A DNA stretch of 64,000 nt from positions 1-64,000 of the forward strand of contig JAPOQV010000496.1 in NCBI GenBank assembly GCA_026710565.1. Direction: 5' to 3'. A program made the translations under genes and the position numbers. This document shows positions 42,901 through 51,782 of the stretch, piece by piece. This DNA comes from Spirochaetaceae bacterium. GTDB taxonomy: Bacteria; Spirochaetota; Spirochaetia; SZUA-6; Bin103. Under the pieces are notes generated by a model. It saw nothing but the letters and a program-made list of their open reading frames with translations. It searched no databases and was not told where the DNA came from. Position 1 is the first letter of the stretch, and each line of letters opens with the position of its first letter.

Positions 42901-45724
42901 GCGGGGTTTCCTGTCCCGCGTGCTCGGCTCAAAGTCCAACCGTGATCTGAAGGCCCTGGTTCCGCTCGTGAACCGGATCAACGAGCTGGAGTCGCGGATG
43001 GTCGCTCTCACCGAAACCGACTTCCCGGCGTGGACGGACAGGCTGCGGACGCGGCTCGAGTCGGGCGAAGCGCGCGACCAGATCCTGCCGGAGGCGTTCG
43101 CGCTGGCGCGTGAGGCTGCCCGCCGGCAACTCGGCGAGCGCATCTTCGACGTCCAGCTCATGGGGGGAATCATCCTGGACCGCGGCGCGATCGTCGAGAT
43201 GAAGACCGGCGAGGGAAAGACCCTCGCCAGCGTCCCCGCCGCCTATCTCAACGCGCTCTCCGGGGCCGGCGTCCACGTCGTCACGGTCAACGACTACCTG
43301 GCCGAACGCGACGCCGAATGGATGGGCCGCGTGCACCGCTACCTGGGCCTGAGCGTCGGGGTCGTCCTGTCGCGCATGGAGATGCGCGAACGGACCGAGG
43401 CGTACGCGTGCGACATCACCTACGGCACCAACAACGAGTTGGGATTCGACTACCTGCGCGACAACATGCGCTGGGACTCCGACGCTCGCGTGCAGCGCGG
43501 TCACCGGTATTGCATCGTGGACGAGATCGACTCGATCCTGATCGACGAGGCACGGACCCCGCTGATCATCTCCGGGGCGGCCGAAGACGACACGGAGCGG
43601 TTCGCCCAGGTCGATCGGCTGGTGGGCGCGCTCCGCGAGTGCGCGAAGGATCCGCAGACCGACGACTACCCCGAGGAGCCGATCGGCCACTACAAGATCG
43701 ACGAGAAGGGCAAGCGCATCTCGTTCACCGACGAAGGGATCGCCGCAGCCGAAGGCGTGCTGCGCGGCAAGCGCCTGATCCGGGGATCGCTGGTAGACGA
43801 CGAGAACTTCGAGTTCATCCACTACCTCACCCAGGCGCTGCGCGCCCACCGGTTGTTCCAGCGGGACGTGGACTACGTGATCGAGGACGGCACCGTGCAG
43901 ATCGTCGACGAGTTCACCGGCCGCATTCTGCATGGCCGGCGCTATTCGGACGGACTGCACCAGGCGATCGAGGCGAAGGAGCGCATCCAGATCCTCAAGC
44001 GCAACCGGACGCTGGCCTCCATCTCCTTTCAGAACTACTTCAAGCTCTACGGCAAGCTGTCCGGCATGACCGGCACGGCCGATACCGAGGCGACGGAGTT
44101 CAGCAACATCTACGGACTGGACGTGGTGGTCATACCCACCAACCGTCCGCTGATCCGGGCCGACCACGACGACGTGATCTTCCTCAACGAGCAGGACAAG
44201 ATGGCCGCGATCTGCGATGAGCTGGCTGCCTGTCAGAACGCGGGGCAGCCGGTGCTGGTCGGCACCGTCTCCATCGAGAAGTCCGAGCAGCTCTCGAAGC
44301 TGTTGCACGGTCGCGGGGTCCAGCACGAAGTGCTCAATGCCAAGGCGCACGCGCGGGAGGCGCTGATTATCGCGCAGGCGGGAGCCGAGCGTGGGGTGAC
44401 GATCGCCACCAACATGGCCGGACGCGGCACCGACATCAAGCTCGGCGGCAATCCGGAGTATGCCGCCCGCCGTCGCCATGCCGCCGACAGCGGTAACGGA
44501 GCCGGTGACGCCGCCGGTGACGAGGAGCGGTTCAGAGCCATCTACGAGCGCGAGCTGGATGACTGGCGCCATCGCTACGACGCCGTCCGCGGCGCCGGCG
44601 GGCTGCACGTGCTCGGCACCGAGCGACACGAGTCGCGCCGTATCGACAACCAGCTCCGCGGCCGCTCCGGACGTCAGGGCGACCCCGGGTCCTCCCGTTT
44701 CTACATCTCGCTCGACGACGATCTGATGCGGCTGTTCGGCGAAAACCTGCGGAGCATGATGTCGAAGGTGGGCATGAAGGACGGAGAGCCCCTGGCCCAT
44801 CCGTGGCTGAACAAGTCGATCGCCCGCGCGCAGAAGCGGGTCGAGGAGCGCAATTTCGAGCTGCGCAAGCACCTGTTGGACTTCGACAACGTGCTCAACG
44901 AGCAGCGCAAGTACATCTACGGAAAGCGCGACGAGATCATGGCCGATGGCGATCTGCTCGACCGGGTACGGGAGACGGCCGCGGTGGCGGTCGAGGAGCT
45001 GACCGGCGCCGCCGAGTACTCCGTGGCCGGGACGCTCGCCGCGTTGCGCTCCCGATTCGGATTCACCATGCCGGACGGGGAGTCGGCGCTGACCGATCTG
45101 CGCGGCAGCGAGTTGGGCGACCGGGTGATAGCCGAGATGGACGCCCATCTCGCCGAAAAGGCGGATCTGGTCGGCCCGGCCAACTTCAATCTGTTCATCC
45201 GCTACGAGTATCTGCGTCTGATCGACGCCCGGTGGCAGGATCACCTTGAGAACCTCGACGCGCTGCGCGACGCGGTGTACCTGCGCACCTACAGCCAGAA
45301 GAACCCCTTGCTGGAGTACAAGCTCGAGGGCTTTCAGATCTTCGACGAGATGCTTGCCGGTATCCGGAACACCATCGCGGAGAAGATCTTCCGAGTCACG
45401 ATCCGGACCGGGAACGGTACGGCGAGCGGCGGACGGCCGGCGCGCAGACTGCAGCCGCAAGGCATGGCGACCGTGCATCGCGAGCTGGGACAGTTCGCGG
45501 CGATGCGACAGGGCGACGCGGAAGGCACCTCGGCGACGCCCGCCCGGCGGGCGCCCAGCCGGCGGGCCACGCCGGTCGGATCGGCTGCCGCGGTCGCATC
45601 TCCCGCCAGCGCAGGGCCGGCACTGCCAGGGCCGTCCGGGCCGCAGGCGGAACGGAAGGTCGGACGCAACGAGCCTTGCTACTGCGGCAGCGGCAAGAAG
45701 TTCAAGTTCTGCCACGGACGCTGA
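42899..45724 (+). CDS. secA: Preprotein translocase ATPase SecA
   Basis: A 941-residue SecA that drives Sec-dependent export. Walker A is MKTGEGKTLAS, Walker B is CIVDEIDSILIDEARTPLIISG, with NNELGFDYLRDNM, TGTADTEATEF, TNMAGRGTDIKLGG and QLRGRSGRQGDPGSSRFY. The C-terminal zinc motif is CYCGSGKKFKFCH. A 12-bp repeat (44493-44528) encodes the GNGAGDAAGDEE insert. The start shares CATG with the divergent lipoprotein gene. surE follows after 43 nt. Confidence 0.97.
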   Translation: MRGFLSRVLGSKSNRDLKALVPLVNRINELESRMVALTETDFPAWTDRLRTRLESGEARDQILPEAFALAREAARRQLGERIFDVQLMGGIILDRGAIVEMKTGEGKTLASVPAAYLNALSGAGVHVVTVNDYLAERDAEWMGRVHRYLGLSVGVVLSRMEMRERTEAYACDITYGTNNELGFDYLRDNMRWDSDARVQRGHRYCIVDEIDSILIDEARTPLIISGAAEDDTERFAQVDRLVGALRECAKDPQTDDYPEEPIGHYKIDEKGKRISFTDEGIAAAEGVLRGKRLIRGSLVDDENFEFIHYLTQALRAHRLFQRDVDYVIEDGTVQIVDEFTGRILHGRRYSDGLHQAIEAKERIQILKRNRTLASISFQNYFKLYGKLSGMTGTADTEATEFSNIYGLDVVVIPTNRPLIRADHDDVIFLNEQDKMAAICDELAACQNAGQPVLVGTVSIEKSEQLSKLLHGRGVQHEVLNAKAHAREALIIAQAGAERGVTIATNMAGRGTDIKLGGNPEYAARRRHAADSGNGAGDAAGDEERFRAIYERELDDWRHRYDAVRGAGGLHVLGTERHESRRIDNQLRGRSGRQGDPGSSRFYISLDDDLMRLFGENLRSMMSKVGMKDGEPLAHPWLNKSIARAQKRVEERNFELRKHLLDFDNVLNEQRKYIYGKRDEIMADGDLLDRVRETAAVAVEELTGAAEYSVAGTLAALRSRFGFTMPDGESALTDLRGSELGDRVIAEMDAHLAEKADLVGPANFNLFIRYEYLRLIDARWQDHLENLDALRDAVYLRTYSQKNPLLEYKLEGFQIFDEMLAGIRNTIAEKIFRVTIRTGNGTASGGRPARRLQPQGMATVHRELGQFAAMRQGDAEGTSATPARRAPSRRATPVGSAAAVASPASAGPALPGPSGPQAERKVGRNEPCYCGSGKKFKFCHGR

Positions 45725-45767
45725 CCAGGTATCGTTCCGACCACTCGAGGCCCTGCACATTGACGGC

Positions 45768-46574
45768 ATGCACATTCTGGTAACCAACGACGACGGTCCG
45801 GAGTCTCCGTTCGTGGCCCCGCTGGTCAAGGCCGCCGCCTCGCTGGGGTCGGTCACGGTGGTCCTGCCCGCCTCGGAGCGGAGCTGGACGGCGAAGGCGA
45901 TGACCCGCTACGCCGACCTGCCGCTGGCACGCCATGACCACCGGGATCGAGCCGGTCACGCCGTAACCGGTTTCACCCTGGGAGGCGCGCCGGCCGACTG
46001 CGTCAACGCAGGCTGCTATCTGCTCAGTCCGCGCACGCCCGACCTGGTCCTGTCCGGCGTGAACGCCGGTGAGAACACCGGCGTCTCCTACGCGGCCTCA
46101 TCCGGCACGATCGGCGCCTGCCTGGAGGCCAACATCGCGCTCATTCCGGCGGTCGCCCTGTCGCAGCAACTCACCCCGGCAGGATTCGGCCACTGGGCCG
46201 CACGCGCACCGGCGGATCCGGGAACGGAGTTGGGAGATGCCGTCGCGCGGCTCGATCACCTGCTGCCTACACTGCTGGCCGACCTGCTGCCGCGGGTTCG
46301 TCCGCCCGGCGAACGCCGGACCGAATGTCCCGTCACCTGGAGCGTGAACTTCCCGGCGCGGCTGGCGGCCGAGTGGCGGCTGGTCCCGTGCGCGTTGGAG
46401 CGCGCGCGTTACGGCTCCTGCTTCGAGCGCCACGGAGACGTGCTGCGCCACGTGGGGGCTCCCGCCATCCGCGACCCCGACGAAGGGACCGACATCGACG
46501 TGCTCGCCCGGGGATCCGTCAGCCTGACCTGCATCGACCCGTGGTCCATGGGCCAAGTGACACCCCTGGTCTGA
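45768..46574 (+). CDS. surE: Survival protein SurE (5'/3'-nucleotidase)
   Basis: A 268-residue SurE phosphatase for nucleoside monophosphates. The metal site is NDDGPESP (7-14), with ASERSWTAKAMT, SGVNAGENTGVSYAASSGTIGACLEA and the C-terminal TDIDVLARGSVSLTCIDP. The ATG at 45768 gives the family start MHILVTNDDG. It is downstream of secA, probably on the same transcript. Three hairpins follow it. Confidence 0.93.
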   Translation: MHILVTNDDGPESPFVAPLVKAAASLGSVTVVLPASERSWTAKAMTRYADLPLARHDHRDRAGHAVTGFTLGGAPADCVNAGCYLLSPRTPDLVLSGVNAGENTGVSYAASSGTIGACLEANIALIPAVALSQQLTPAGFGHWAARAPADPGTELGDAVARLDHLLPTLLADLLPRVRPPGERRTECPVTWSVNFPARLAAEWRLVPCALERARYGSCFERHGDVLRHVGAPAIRDPDEGTDIDVLARGSVSLTCIDPWSMGQVTPLV

Positions 46575-46598
46575 CTGCCCGCCCACACCCAACGAAAC

Positions 46599-46613
46599 GG
46601 CGCCAGGGGCGCC
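46599..46613. terminator. Hairpin 1 in the surE/M23 convergent gap
   Basis: GGCGCC-AGG-GGCGCC, a 6-bp stem, 25 nt after the surE stop. Confidence 0.4.
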
Positions 46614-46634
46614 GGGACAACCCGTATCCGGCGA

Positions 46635-46661
46635 GGAACGCATCGGGAACCGATGCGTTCC
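46635..46661. terminator. Hairpin 2 in the surE/M23 convergent gap
   Basis: GGAACGCATCGG-GAA-CCGATGCGTTCC: a perfect 12-bp stem with a 3-nt loop. It can fold on either strand; no long T-tract. A probable bidirectional transcript end. Confidence 0.65.
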
Positions 46662-46681
46662 GAGCCAAAGGAGGGGCTGGG

Positions 46682-46716
46682 CCACGAACAGCGCCGTTGC
46701 ACGGCGCCGTTCGTGG
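46682..46716. terminator. Hairpin 3 in the surE/M23 convergent gap
   Basis: CCACGAAC...GTTCGTGG with an inner GCGCCG/CGGCGC stem and one A-C mismatch around loop TTGCA. It starts 4 nt after the stop of the minus-strand M23 gene. Confidence 0.6.
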
Positions 46717-46720
46717 GGCG

Positions 46721-47677
46721 CTACAGGCCGGGCACCTGGGAGGTCGGGTTGATCGGCTGCCGCCGGCTCCACAGCTCGAAGTGGAGATGGGGGCCGGTGG
46801 ACTGGCCGGTCGAACCCACGCGGCCGATCGTGCTGCCGGTGGATACCAGCTCGCCAACGTGGACGTGCACGGAGGACAGGTGGGCGTACAGCGTCTGGTA
46901 GGAACGCGCTCCATGGTCGATCACGACGTACCGCCCCAGGACGCCGTCGCTTGCCACCCGCTCGACGCGGCCGTCCGCGGCCGCCTGCACCGGGGTTCCG
47001 TGCGGCGCGGCGATGTCGACGCCGCGGTGCATGCGCCACTTGCCGCTGAACGGATGCACGCGCATCCCGAACGGGGAGCTCACCCAGCCTCCGTACAGCG
47101 GCCGACCGAACCCCAGACCCATCCTCAGCAGGCGCTCGAACCCGGAGTTCTGGGCGCCGGGGAAGAACAACTCACCGCTCACCGACTGGGCGTCGCCGGG
47201 ATTGGCGGCCAGCACGTCGCTGCCGGCCAGCCCGTGGTCGCCGGCCACGGTCTCCAGATGATCCCTGCTCTCCACCGTCAGATAGAGTCCGTCCTGGTTC
47301 GGAATCGTGAAGACTTCACCGATCTTGACGTTGTGGACGCCGGAACCCGCGTCGCGGTTGAGGCTGGACAGCGTGTCCAGCGTCAGTCCGAAACGCTTCT
47401 TGATGAGGGACAGGTTGTCGCCGGGTTGAGCGACGTAGCGCATGGTGGCGATGGGCAACGGCCACGCCGCCGAAGCTGCGCCGCCTGCGGGCAGGACCGC
47501 CGCGGGAACGACACGAGGCTGGTGGAGCACCTCGAACCATCGCTCCGGCAGGTGCAGGTAGTCGCGTTCCAGAGTGGCCTTCTTCGTCAGGTACCAGCCA
47601 CCGGACTGCGCGGCGATAAGGATCACCGACAGGATCACGATGCCTACCGGCAGGATTCGATCTGCGCGCCCCTCCAC
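46721..47677 (-). CDS. LysM/M23 metallopeptidase with intact active site
   Basis: A 318-residue exported peptidoglycan endopeptidase. A signal anchor is at about 10-28 (LPVGIVILSVILIAAQSGGW). One LysM (MRYVAQPGDNLSLIKKRFGLTLDTL) and a possible second weak one follow, then an M23 domain. The zinc and catalytic residues are all present: MHRGVDIAAPHGTPV (HxxxD), YQTLYAHL and GPHLHFELW. It is co-transcribed with the following paralogous gene (47692-48876), 14 nt upstream. Envelope remodelling during growth or division is the likely role. Confidence 0.88.
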   Translation of the reverse strand: MEGRADRILPVGIVILSVILIAAQSGGWYLTKKATLERDYLHLPERWFEVLHQPRVVPAAVLPAGGAASAAWPLPIATMRYVAQPGDNLSLIKKRFGLTLDTLSSLNRDAGSGVHNVKIGEVFTIPNQDGLYLTVESRDHLETVAGDHGLAGSDVLAANPGDAQSVSGELFFPGAQNSGFERLLRMGLGFGRPLYGGWVSSPFGMRVHPFSGKWRMHRGVDIAAPHGTPVQAAADGRVERVASDGVLGRYVVIDHGARSYQTLYAHLSSVHVHVGELVSTGSTIGRVGSTGQSTGPHLHFELWSRRQPINPTSQVPGL

Positions 47678-47691
47678 GAGCGGGCCCGATA

Positions 47692-48876
47692 TTAGTGCAG
47701 ATAGCGGCTCGGGTCAACAGGTTCGCCAGCCTTGAAGATCGCGAAGTGCAGGTGGCTGTCCTCGCCATCCTGCGCGGGTCCCATCGTGCCGATGACCTGG
47801 CTCTGGGCCACAACAGCACCTGCCGCCGCATGAGCCTGTGACAGGCGCGCGTACAGGGTCTGGTAGCCGTCGGCATGTACCAGCACCAGGTAACGTCCGT
47901 ACGTGCCATTTACGCCAACGCGCCCGACCCGTCCCGCCATGGAGGCGGCCACGGGGGTACCTGCCGCGGACACGATGTCGATGCCGTCATGGAAGCGGCG
48001 AATGCCGGTGACCGGATCCGCGTGGTAGCCGAAGCGCGTGACGACCCGGCCGGGCACGGGTTTCAGGAACAGCCTGCCGAGCACGGCATTTCGTGCGTCC
48101 ATCGGCAGCGAAGCGCCCGGAATGAACAGTTTCTGCCCCACACCGAGCCTGGACGGCACGTCGTTCCACTCCATCAAGTCCGTCAGGCGCACACCGTGCC
48201 GGGCGGCGATCTCGCTCAGCGTGTCACCCGATCGCACCGAGTAGGAGAGGCCTGAAGCGTTCGGGATCGACAGCTCCACGCCTTCCCGCAGTTCGTTCAC
48301 GTCGCGGATGCCGTTGAAGCTGATCAAGGTGTCGAGGTCGATGCCGAAACGGTGCGCGATCTCCGAGAGGGAATCGTCGGCATGCACCAGATACGAGCGC
48401 AGCGACAGGTCGGCGACGCCGTCCCGCTCCCCGGCGCCCGCCGGGCGGGAGTCGGCCGGCGCCACCTCGCGGTGCACGAGGCTGTCGGCAGGCCCGGGCT
48501 CGGGCACCAGGAGCGGGCCGTGGGGCCGGGCAGCGGCGATCACCAGACCGGCGGGTATGGCCGCCGCGGCGATGGCCAGCGCCGCTTTCACGGTCACGTG
48601 GAACCTGCCGCGCAGGCGGCTGCGCAACCGGCCACGCAACCCCCGCCGCCACAGGGCGCGCAGGGATGGGTCGCGAGCGCGGTCGGCCGCGTCGGATACG
48701 CCGGCCGGGACGATCGTCAACTGCTCTGCCCGGCGAGGGCTGAAGTCGAAGATCTCATCGAACCGCGCCTGCCGCACACGGTGGCTGGGGGCGTTCTGCC
48801 TCTTCAACTCGCGAACGAACGCGGCACGGGCACGACCGGGTGCGGCGACTTTCTGGTGGTGGAGTGCACGTACCAT
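47692..48876 (-). CDS. LysM/M23 protein, one catalytic His replaced
   Basis: A 394-residue protein with a ~95-residue basic cytoplasmic N-terminus, one membrane helix (TVKAALAIAAAAIPAGLVIAA), two LysM motifs (YLVHADDSLSEIAHRFGIDLDTL; YSVRSGDTLSEIAARHGVRLTDL) and an M23 domain. FHDGIDIVSAAGTPV and SHLHFAIF are intact, but the usual YAHL reads LYARLSQ, so one active-site His is Arg; activity is doubtful. The long basic N-terminal region is unusual for M23 proteins. The ATG at 48876 has AGAGG upstream. It is divergent from the PBP gene. Confidence 0.85.
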   Translation of the reverse strand: MVRALHHQKVAAPGRARAAFVRELKRQNAPSHRVRQARFDEIFDFSPRRAEQLTIVPAGVSDAADRARDPSLRALWRRGLRGRLRSRLRGRFHVTVKAALAIAAAAIPAGLVIAAARPHGPLLVPEPGPADSLVHREVAPADSRPAGAGERDGVADLSLRSYLVHADDSLSEIAHRFGIDLDTLISFNGIRDVNELREGVELSIPNASGLSYSVRSGDTLSEIAARHGVRLTDLMEWNDVPSRLGVGQKLFIPGASLPMDARNAVLGRLFLKPVPGRVVTRFGYHADPVTGIRRFHDGIDIVSAAGTPVAASMAGRVGRVGVNGTYGRYLVLVHADGYQTLYARLSQAHAAAGAVVAQSQVIGTMGPAQDGEDSHLHFAIFKAGEPVDPSRYLH

Positions 48877-48887
48877 CGTCCTCTGTA

Positions 48888-48916
48888 TCGACAGATCCCG
48901 CGCCACCTATTACATT
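48888..48916 (+). promoter_or_regulatory. PBP gene promoter
   Basis: TCGACA (48888-48893), 17 nt, TACATT (48911-48916); leader of roughly 17 nt. Confidence 0.5.
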
Positions 48917-48939
48917 TTGCGGGGACCCGGACGGCACCG

Positions 48940-50814
48940 ATGTTGGAAGCGCGCGAACGCTACCGCATGTGGACGGTGATCGTCGGCCTGGGCGTCGTTG
49001 CCGTGGTGATCGCGGCGCGGTTCGTCTGGCTCATGGCCGTCCAGCCGTTGCCGGATCCGCGTTCCGCGGTGCAGGTCGCCGATGTCGAGCGCGGCCCCAT
49101 CCTGGATCGCAACGGGCGTCTGCTGGCGATCGCAACGCGCTTCGACTCGGTTGCGGTCTGGACCCCGGACGTCACCGACCCTGCGAGGACGGCGGCGACG
49201 CTGAGCGAAGTCCTGGACCTGGACCGGTCACGGCTGGAACAGCGCCTGCGCGGCCGGCCCCACTTCGCCTATCTCAAGCGCAAGATCACGCCGACCGAGT
49301 CGGCGCAACTGCGAGTGCATCTGCAGGCCGGCGAGCTGCGCGGCGTATCGCTGCAACCCGAGTTCGGGCGCACCTACCCGGAGCAGGAACTGGCCAGTCA
49401 TGTGGTCGGCTTCGTGGGGGTCGACGACATCGGACTTGACGGGATCGAGAACACCTTCGATCACGTGCTTTCCCCGGCGGTCGTCCAGCCCGGAGAACAT
49501 CTGGTGCGGGGTCACCAGGTCGTGCTCACCATCGACGTGAACGTGCAGTACGCGATGGAGCAGATCGCGGTGCGCGCGCGCACCGAGCACCGCGCCCGGT
49601 GGGTGACGATTCTGGTCATGGTGCCGCAGACCGGCGAGCTGCTGGCCTATGCCGCATCGCCGCGCTACGACCCGAACTCGATCGACACAAGCTCGGCGCA
49701 AACCCGCATCAACCGACCCGTCGCGGTGGCCTACGAGCCCGGCTCCGTGTTCAAGGTGTTCTCCATGGCTTCCCTGCTCGACGACGGAGCCGTAACTCCG
49801 ACCGACACCTTTTACTGCGGCGGCCACTACACGCGCCGCACTCCCGGGGGCGGCACGATCCGGATCGCGGACCTGAAAACGCACGGCACGGTCACCGCCG
49901 CCGACATCATCAGGTACTCGTGCAACGCGGGGGCCGGCTACGCTTCGGACCAGACCGACGACGGCAGCTTCCACGCCTCGCTCAGCGCATTCGGGTTCGG
50001 CTCGACGGTCGACCTTCCCTTCTCCGGCGAGACCGCCGGCATCCTCCGCGATGTCGACCGGTGGTCGCTGCGCTCGAAGCCGACCCTGGCGATGGGTCAG
50101 GAAGTCGCGGTATCGGCGGTCCAGATCATGCGGGCCGCCAGCGCCATCGCCAACGACGGGATGATGATGCGGCCGCGGATCGTGCGGCGGGTGGTCGCCG
50201 CCGACGGCACCACCGTCAAGGACTTTTCGCCCGAACCGGTGAGACAGGTCGTGAAGCCGGCGGTCGCCCGCACCGTGCTCGCCATGATGGAAGGGGCGAC
50301 CGAGCCCGGTGGCACGGCCGTGCTGGCGCGGGTTCCCGGCCTTCGGGTCTCCGGCAAGACCGGCACCGCGGAAGTCCTGGACGAGAGAACCGGCTCCTAT
50401 TCCGAGGATACGGTGATCGCGTCGTTCCTGGCCATCGCGCCGACCGAGAGCCCGCAAGTGATCTTCTACGTCGCCATCCACAGTCCGCGCGGGCCGGCCA
50501 CCTACGGCGGCCTGATCGCGGCTCCCTTGTTCGCGGAGGCTGCCGAGTTCCTCGTGCCGTACCTGTCGCTGTCGAGTGCCGATTCACCGCGCGTGCGGTA
50601 CCACGGTGCCATCACGCGGCGGACACCGGCGGTTCCGGCGGTGCAGGCGGCGATCGGCGACTATCGGGGTCTGCCCAAGCGCAGCCTGGTGCCCCTGCTG
50701 AGCGACAGCCGCCTGCACGTGCGCCTGATCGGCAACGGCTACGTGCACTCGCAGAGTCCACCGCCGGGAACACCGATCAGCGACGGTCTGGAGGTGCGCC
50801 TCACACTGCGGTGA
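48940..50814 (+). CDS. Class B penicillin-binding protein (FtsI-like) with PASTA-like C-terminus
   Basis: A 624-residue transpeptidase. A membrane anchor is at about 10-32 (WTVIVGLGVVAVVIAARFVWLM). The PBP dimerisation domain follows (RGPILDRNGRLLAI, ...HVVGFVGVDDIGLDGIE). The transpeptidase domain has SVFK (SxxK), SCN (SxN) and KTGTAE. A C-terminal PASTA-like segment (LPKRSLVPLLSDSRLHVRLIG...DGLEVRLTL) ends the protein. FtsI is missing from the division cluster 12 kb away, so this may be the septal PBP (inference). It is divergent from the M23 gene. Confidence 0.9.
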   Translation: MLEARERYRMWTVIVGLGVVAVVIAARFVWLMAVQPLPDPRSAVQVADVERGPILDRNGRLLAIATRFDSVAVWTPDVTDPARTAATLSEVLDLDRSRLEQRLRGRPHFAYLKRKITPTESAQLRVHLQAGELRGVSLQPEFGRTYPEQELASHVVGFVGVDDIGLDGIENTFDHVLSPAVVQPGEHLVRGHQVVLTIDVNVQYAMEQIAVRARTEHRARWVTILVMVPQTGELLAYAASPRYDPNSIDTSSAQTRINRPVAVAYEPGSVFKVFSMASLLDDGAVTPTDTFYCGGHYTRRTPGGGTIRIADLKTHGTVTAADIIRYSCNAGAGYASDQTDDGSFHASLSAFGFGSTVDLPFSGETAGILRDVDRWSLRSKPTLAMGQEVAVSAVQIMRAASAIANDGMMMRPRIVRRVVAADGTTVKDFSPEPVRQVVKPAVARTVLAMMEGATEPGGTAVLARVPGLRVSGKTGTAEVLDERTGSYSEDTVIASFLAIAPTESPQVIFYVAIHSPRGPATYGGLIAAPLFAEAAEFLVPYLSLSSADSPRVRYHGAITRRTPAVPAVQAAIGDYRGLPKRSLVPLLSDSRLHVRLIGNGYVHSQSPPPGTPISDGLEVRLTLR

Positions 50815-50866
50815 GGTCAGGCGTGCCCCCCGGGGACGGGGAGAGCCCTCCCGCACACCCCTGCGG

Positions 50867-51742
50867 TCAGATGCCGCGCTTGACGTTGGTGAGCTTGGTC
50901 CGCAGGCGCAGTCGGGCCTTGGTGTGAAGCTGCGACACGCGTGACTCGGTCACCTCCAGCACCTGCCCGATCTCCTTGAGGGTCAACTCCTCGTAGTAGT
51001 ACAGCGCAAGGACCTGCTGCTCGTTCTCCGGCAGTTCCCTGATCGCTTCCACGATCACCCGCCGCATCTCTTCCTTTTCCGCGATGGTCGCGGGTCCGGA
51101 CTCCGTCGGCGATTCGATGTTGTCCTCAATGGAAACGCGGTCCTCGTCCTCGCCGCCGTGCCAGACGTCGTTCAGCGACACGACCGCGGTGCCGGCGATC
51201 CGTACCAGAACACGCTGGAATTCCTGTACGCTGACCCCCATGGCGCCGGCGATCTCCTCGTCGGTCGCAGCCCGCCCCAGGCCTGCCTCCAGTTCGCGGA
51301 CCGTGTCTTCCACTTCACGGGCCTTCTGACGCACCGACCGCGGCACCCAGTCGATCGCCCGCAACTCGTCGAAGATCGCGCCGCGAATGCGGGTAACCGC
51401 GTACGTCTTGAACTTGACGTGCTTGGTCGGATCGAACTTGCTGATGGCGTCGAACAACCCGAACATCCCGCACTGCACGAGGTCGTCGAAGTCGACGGCG
51501 CTCGGCATGCCGATCGCGACCCGTCCCGCCACGTACTTCACGAGCGGTGCGTACTGATGGACGAAGTATTCCCGGACGGACGGGTCCCGCTGCTTCCGGT
51601 AGTGCTTCCACAGGTCGTTTTCCGGCATCTCCTGCCAGCGCGGATTCGCCTTGATCACGGGAGCTGCACTCCCCGCAGGACGCCGCCGCGGCGCTTGGCC
51701 GCCTTCGTCATCGGTCTCCCAAGCCATTGAGCCTGTCGGCAT
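50867..51742 (-). CDS. Alternative sigma factor, FliA/WhiG family
   Basis: A 291-residue sigma factor of the sigma28 class. Region 2: LVKYVAGRVAIGMPSAVDFDDLVQCGMFGLFDAISKFDP and RIRGAIFDELRAIDWVPRSVRQKARE. Region 3 contains the TDEEIAGAMGVSVQEFQ helix. Region 4: LPENEQQVLALYYYEELTLKEIGQVLEVTESRVSQLH. It normally drives late flagellar genes, but no flagellar gene or anti-sigma FlgM is in this window. The ATG at 51742 lies 7 nt behind a promoter; an internal ATG at 51727 is the alternative. The gene ends convergent to the PBP gene. Confidence 0.9.
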   Translation of the reverse strand: MPTGSMAWETDDEGGQAPRRRPAGSAAPVIKANPRWQEMPENDLWKHYRKQRDPSVREYFVHQYAPLVKYVAGRVAIGMPSAVDFDDLVQCGMFGLFDAISKFDPTKHVKFKTYAVTRIRGAIFDELRAIDWVPRSVRQKAREVEDTVRELEAGLGRAATDEEIAGAMGVSVQEFQRVLVRIAGTAVVSLNDVWHGGEDEDRVSIEDNIESPTESGPATIAEKEEMRRVIVEAIRELPENEQQVLALYYYEELTLKEIGQVLEVTESRVSQLHTKARLRLRTKLTNVKRGI

Positions 51743-51749
51743 ATTAGCA

Positions 51750-51779
51750 TGTATACATCAGAGCACGCCATCCCGCCAA
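51750..51779 (-). promoter_or_regulatory. Sigma factor gene promoter
   Basis: Minus strand TTGGCG (51774-51779), 18 nt, TATACA (51750-51755), 7 nt before the ATG at 51742. Confidence 0.55.
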
Positions 51780-51782
51780 GCG

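Noticed and set aside
41711..43173. Longer starts for the lipoprotein (43173) and nnr (41743)
   Set aside because: They would read antisense into secA or past the coupled TGATG junction; lipobox position and overlap favour the chosen starts.
42929..45856. A 975-codon open frame antisense to secA
   Set aside because: Typical GC-rich shadow frame: mirrors secA codons, low-complexity Val/Gly/Arg/His composition, no family motifs, no start signals.
48352..48939. Upstream extension of the PBP frame
   Set aside because: It runs antisense to the M23 gene and lacks a signal; the membrane anchor begins just after the ATG at 48940.
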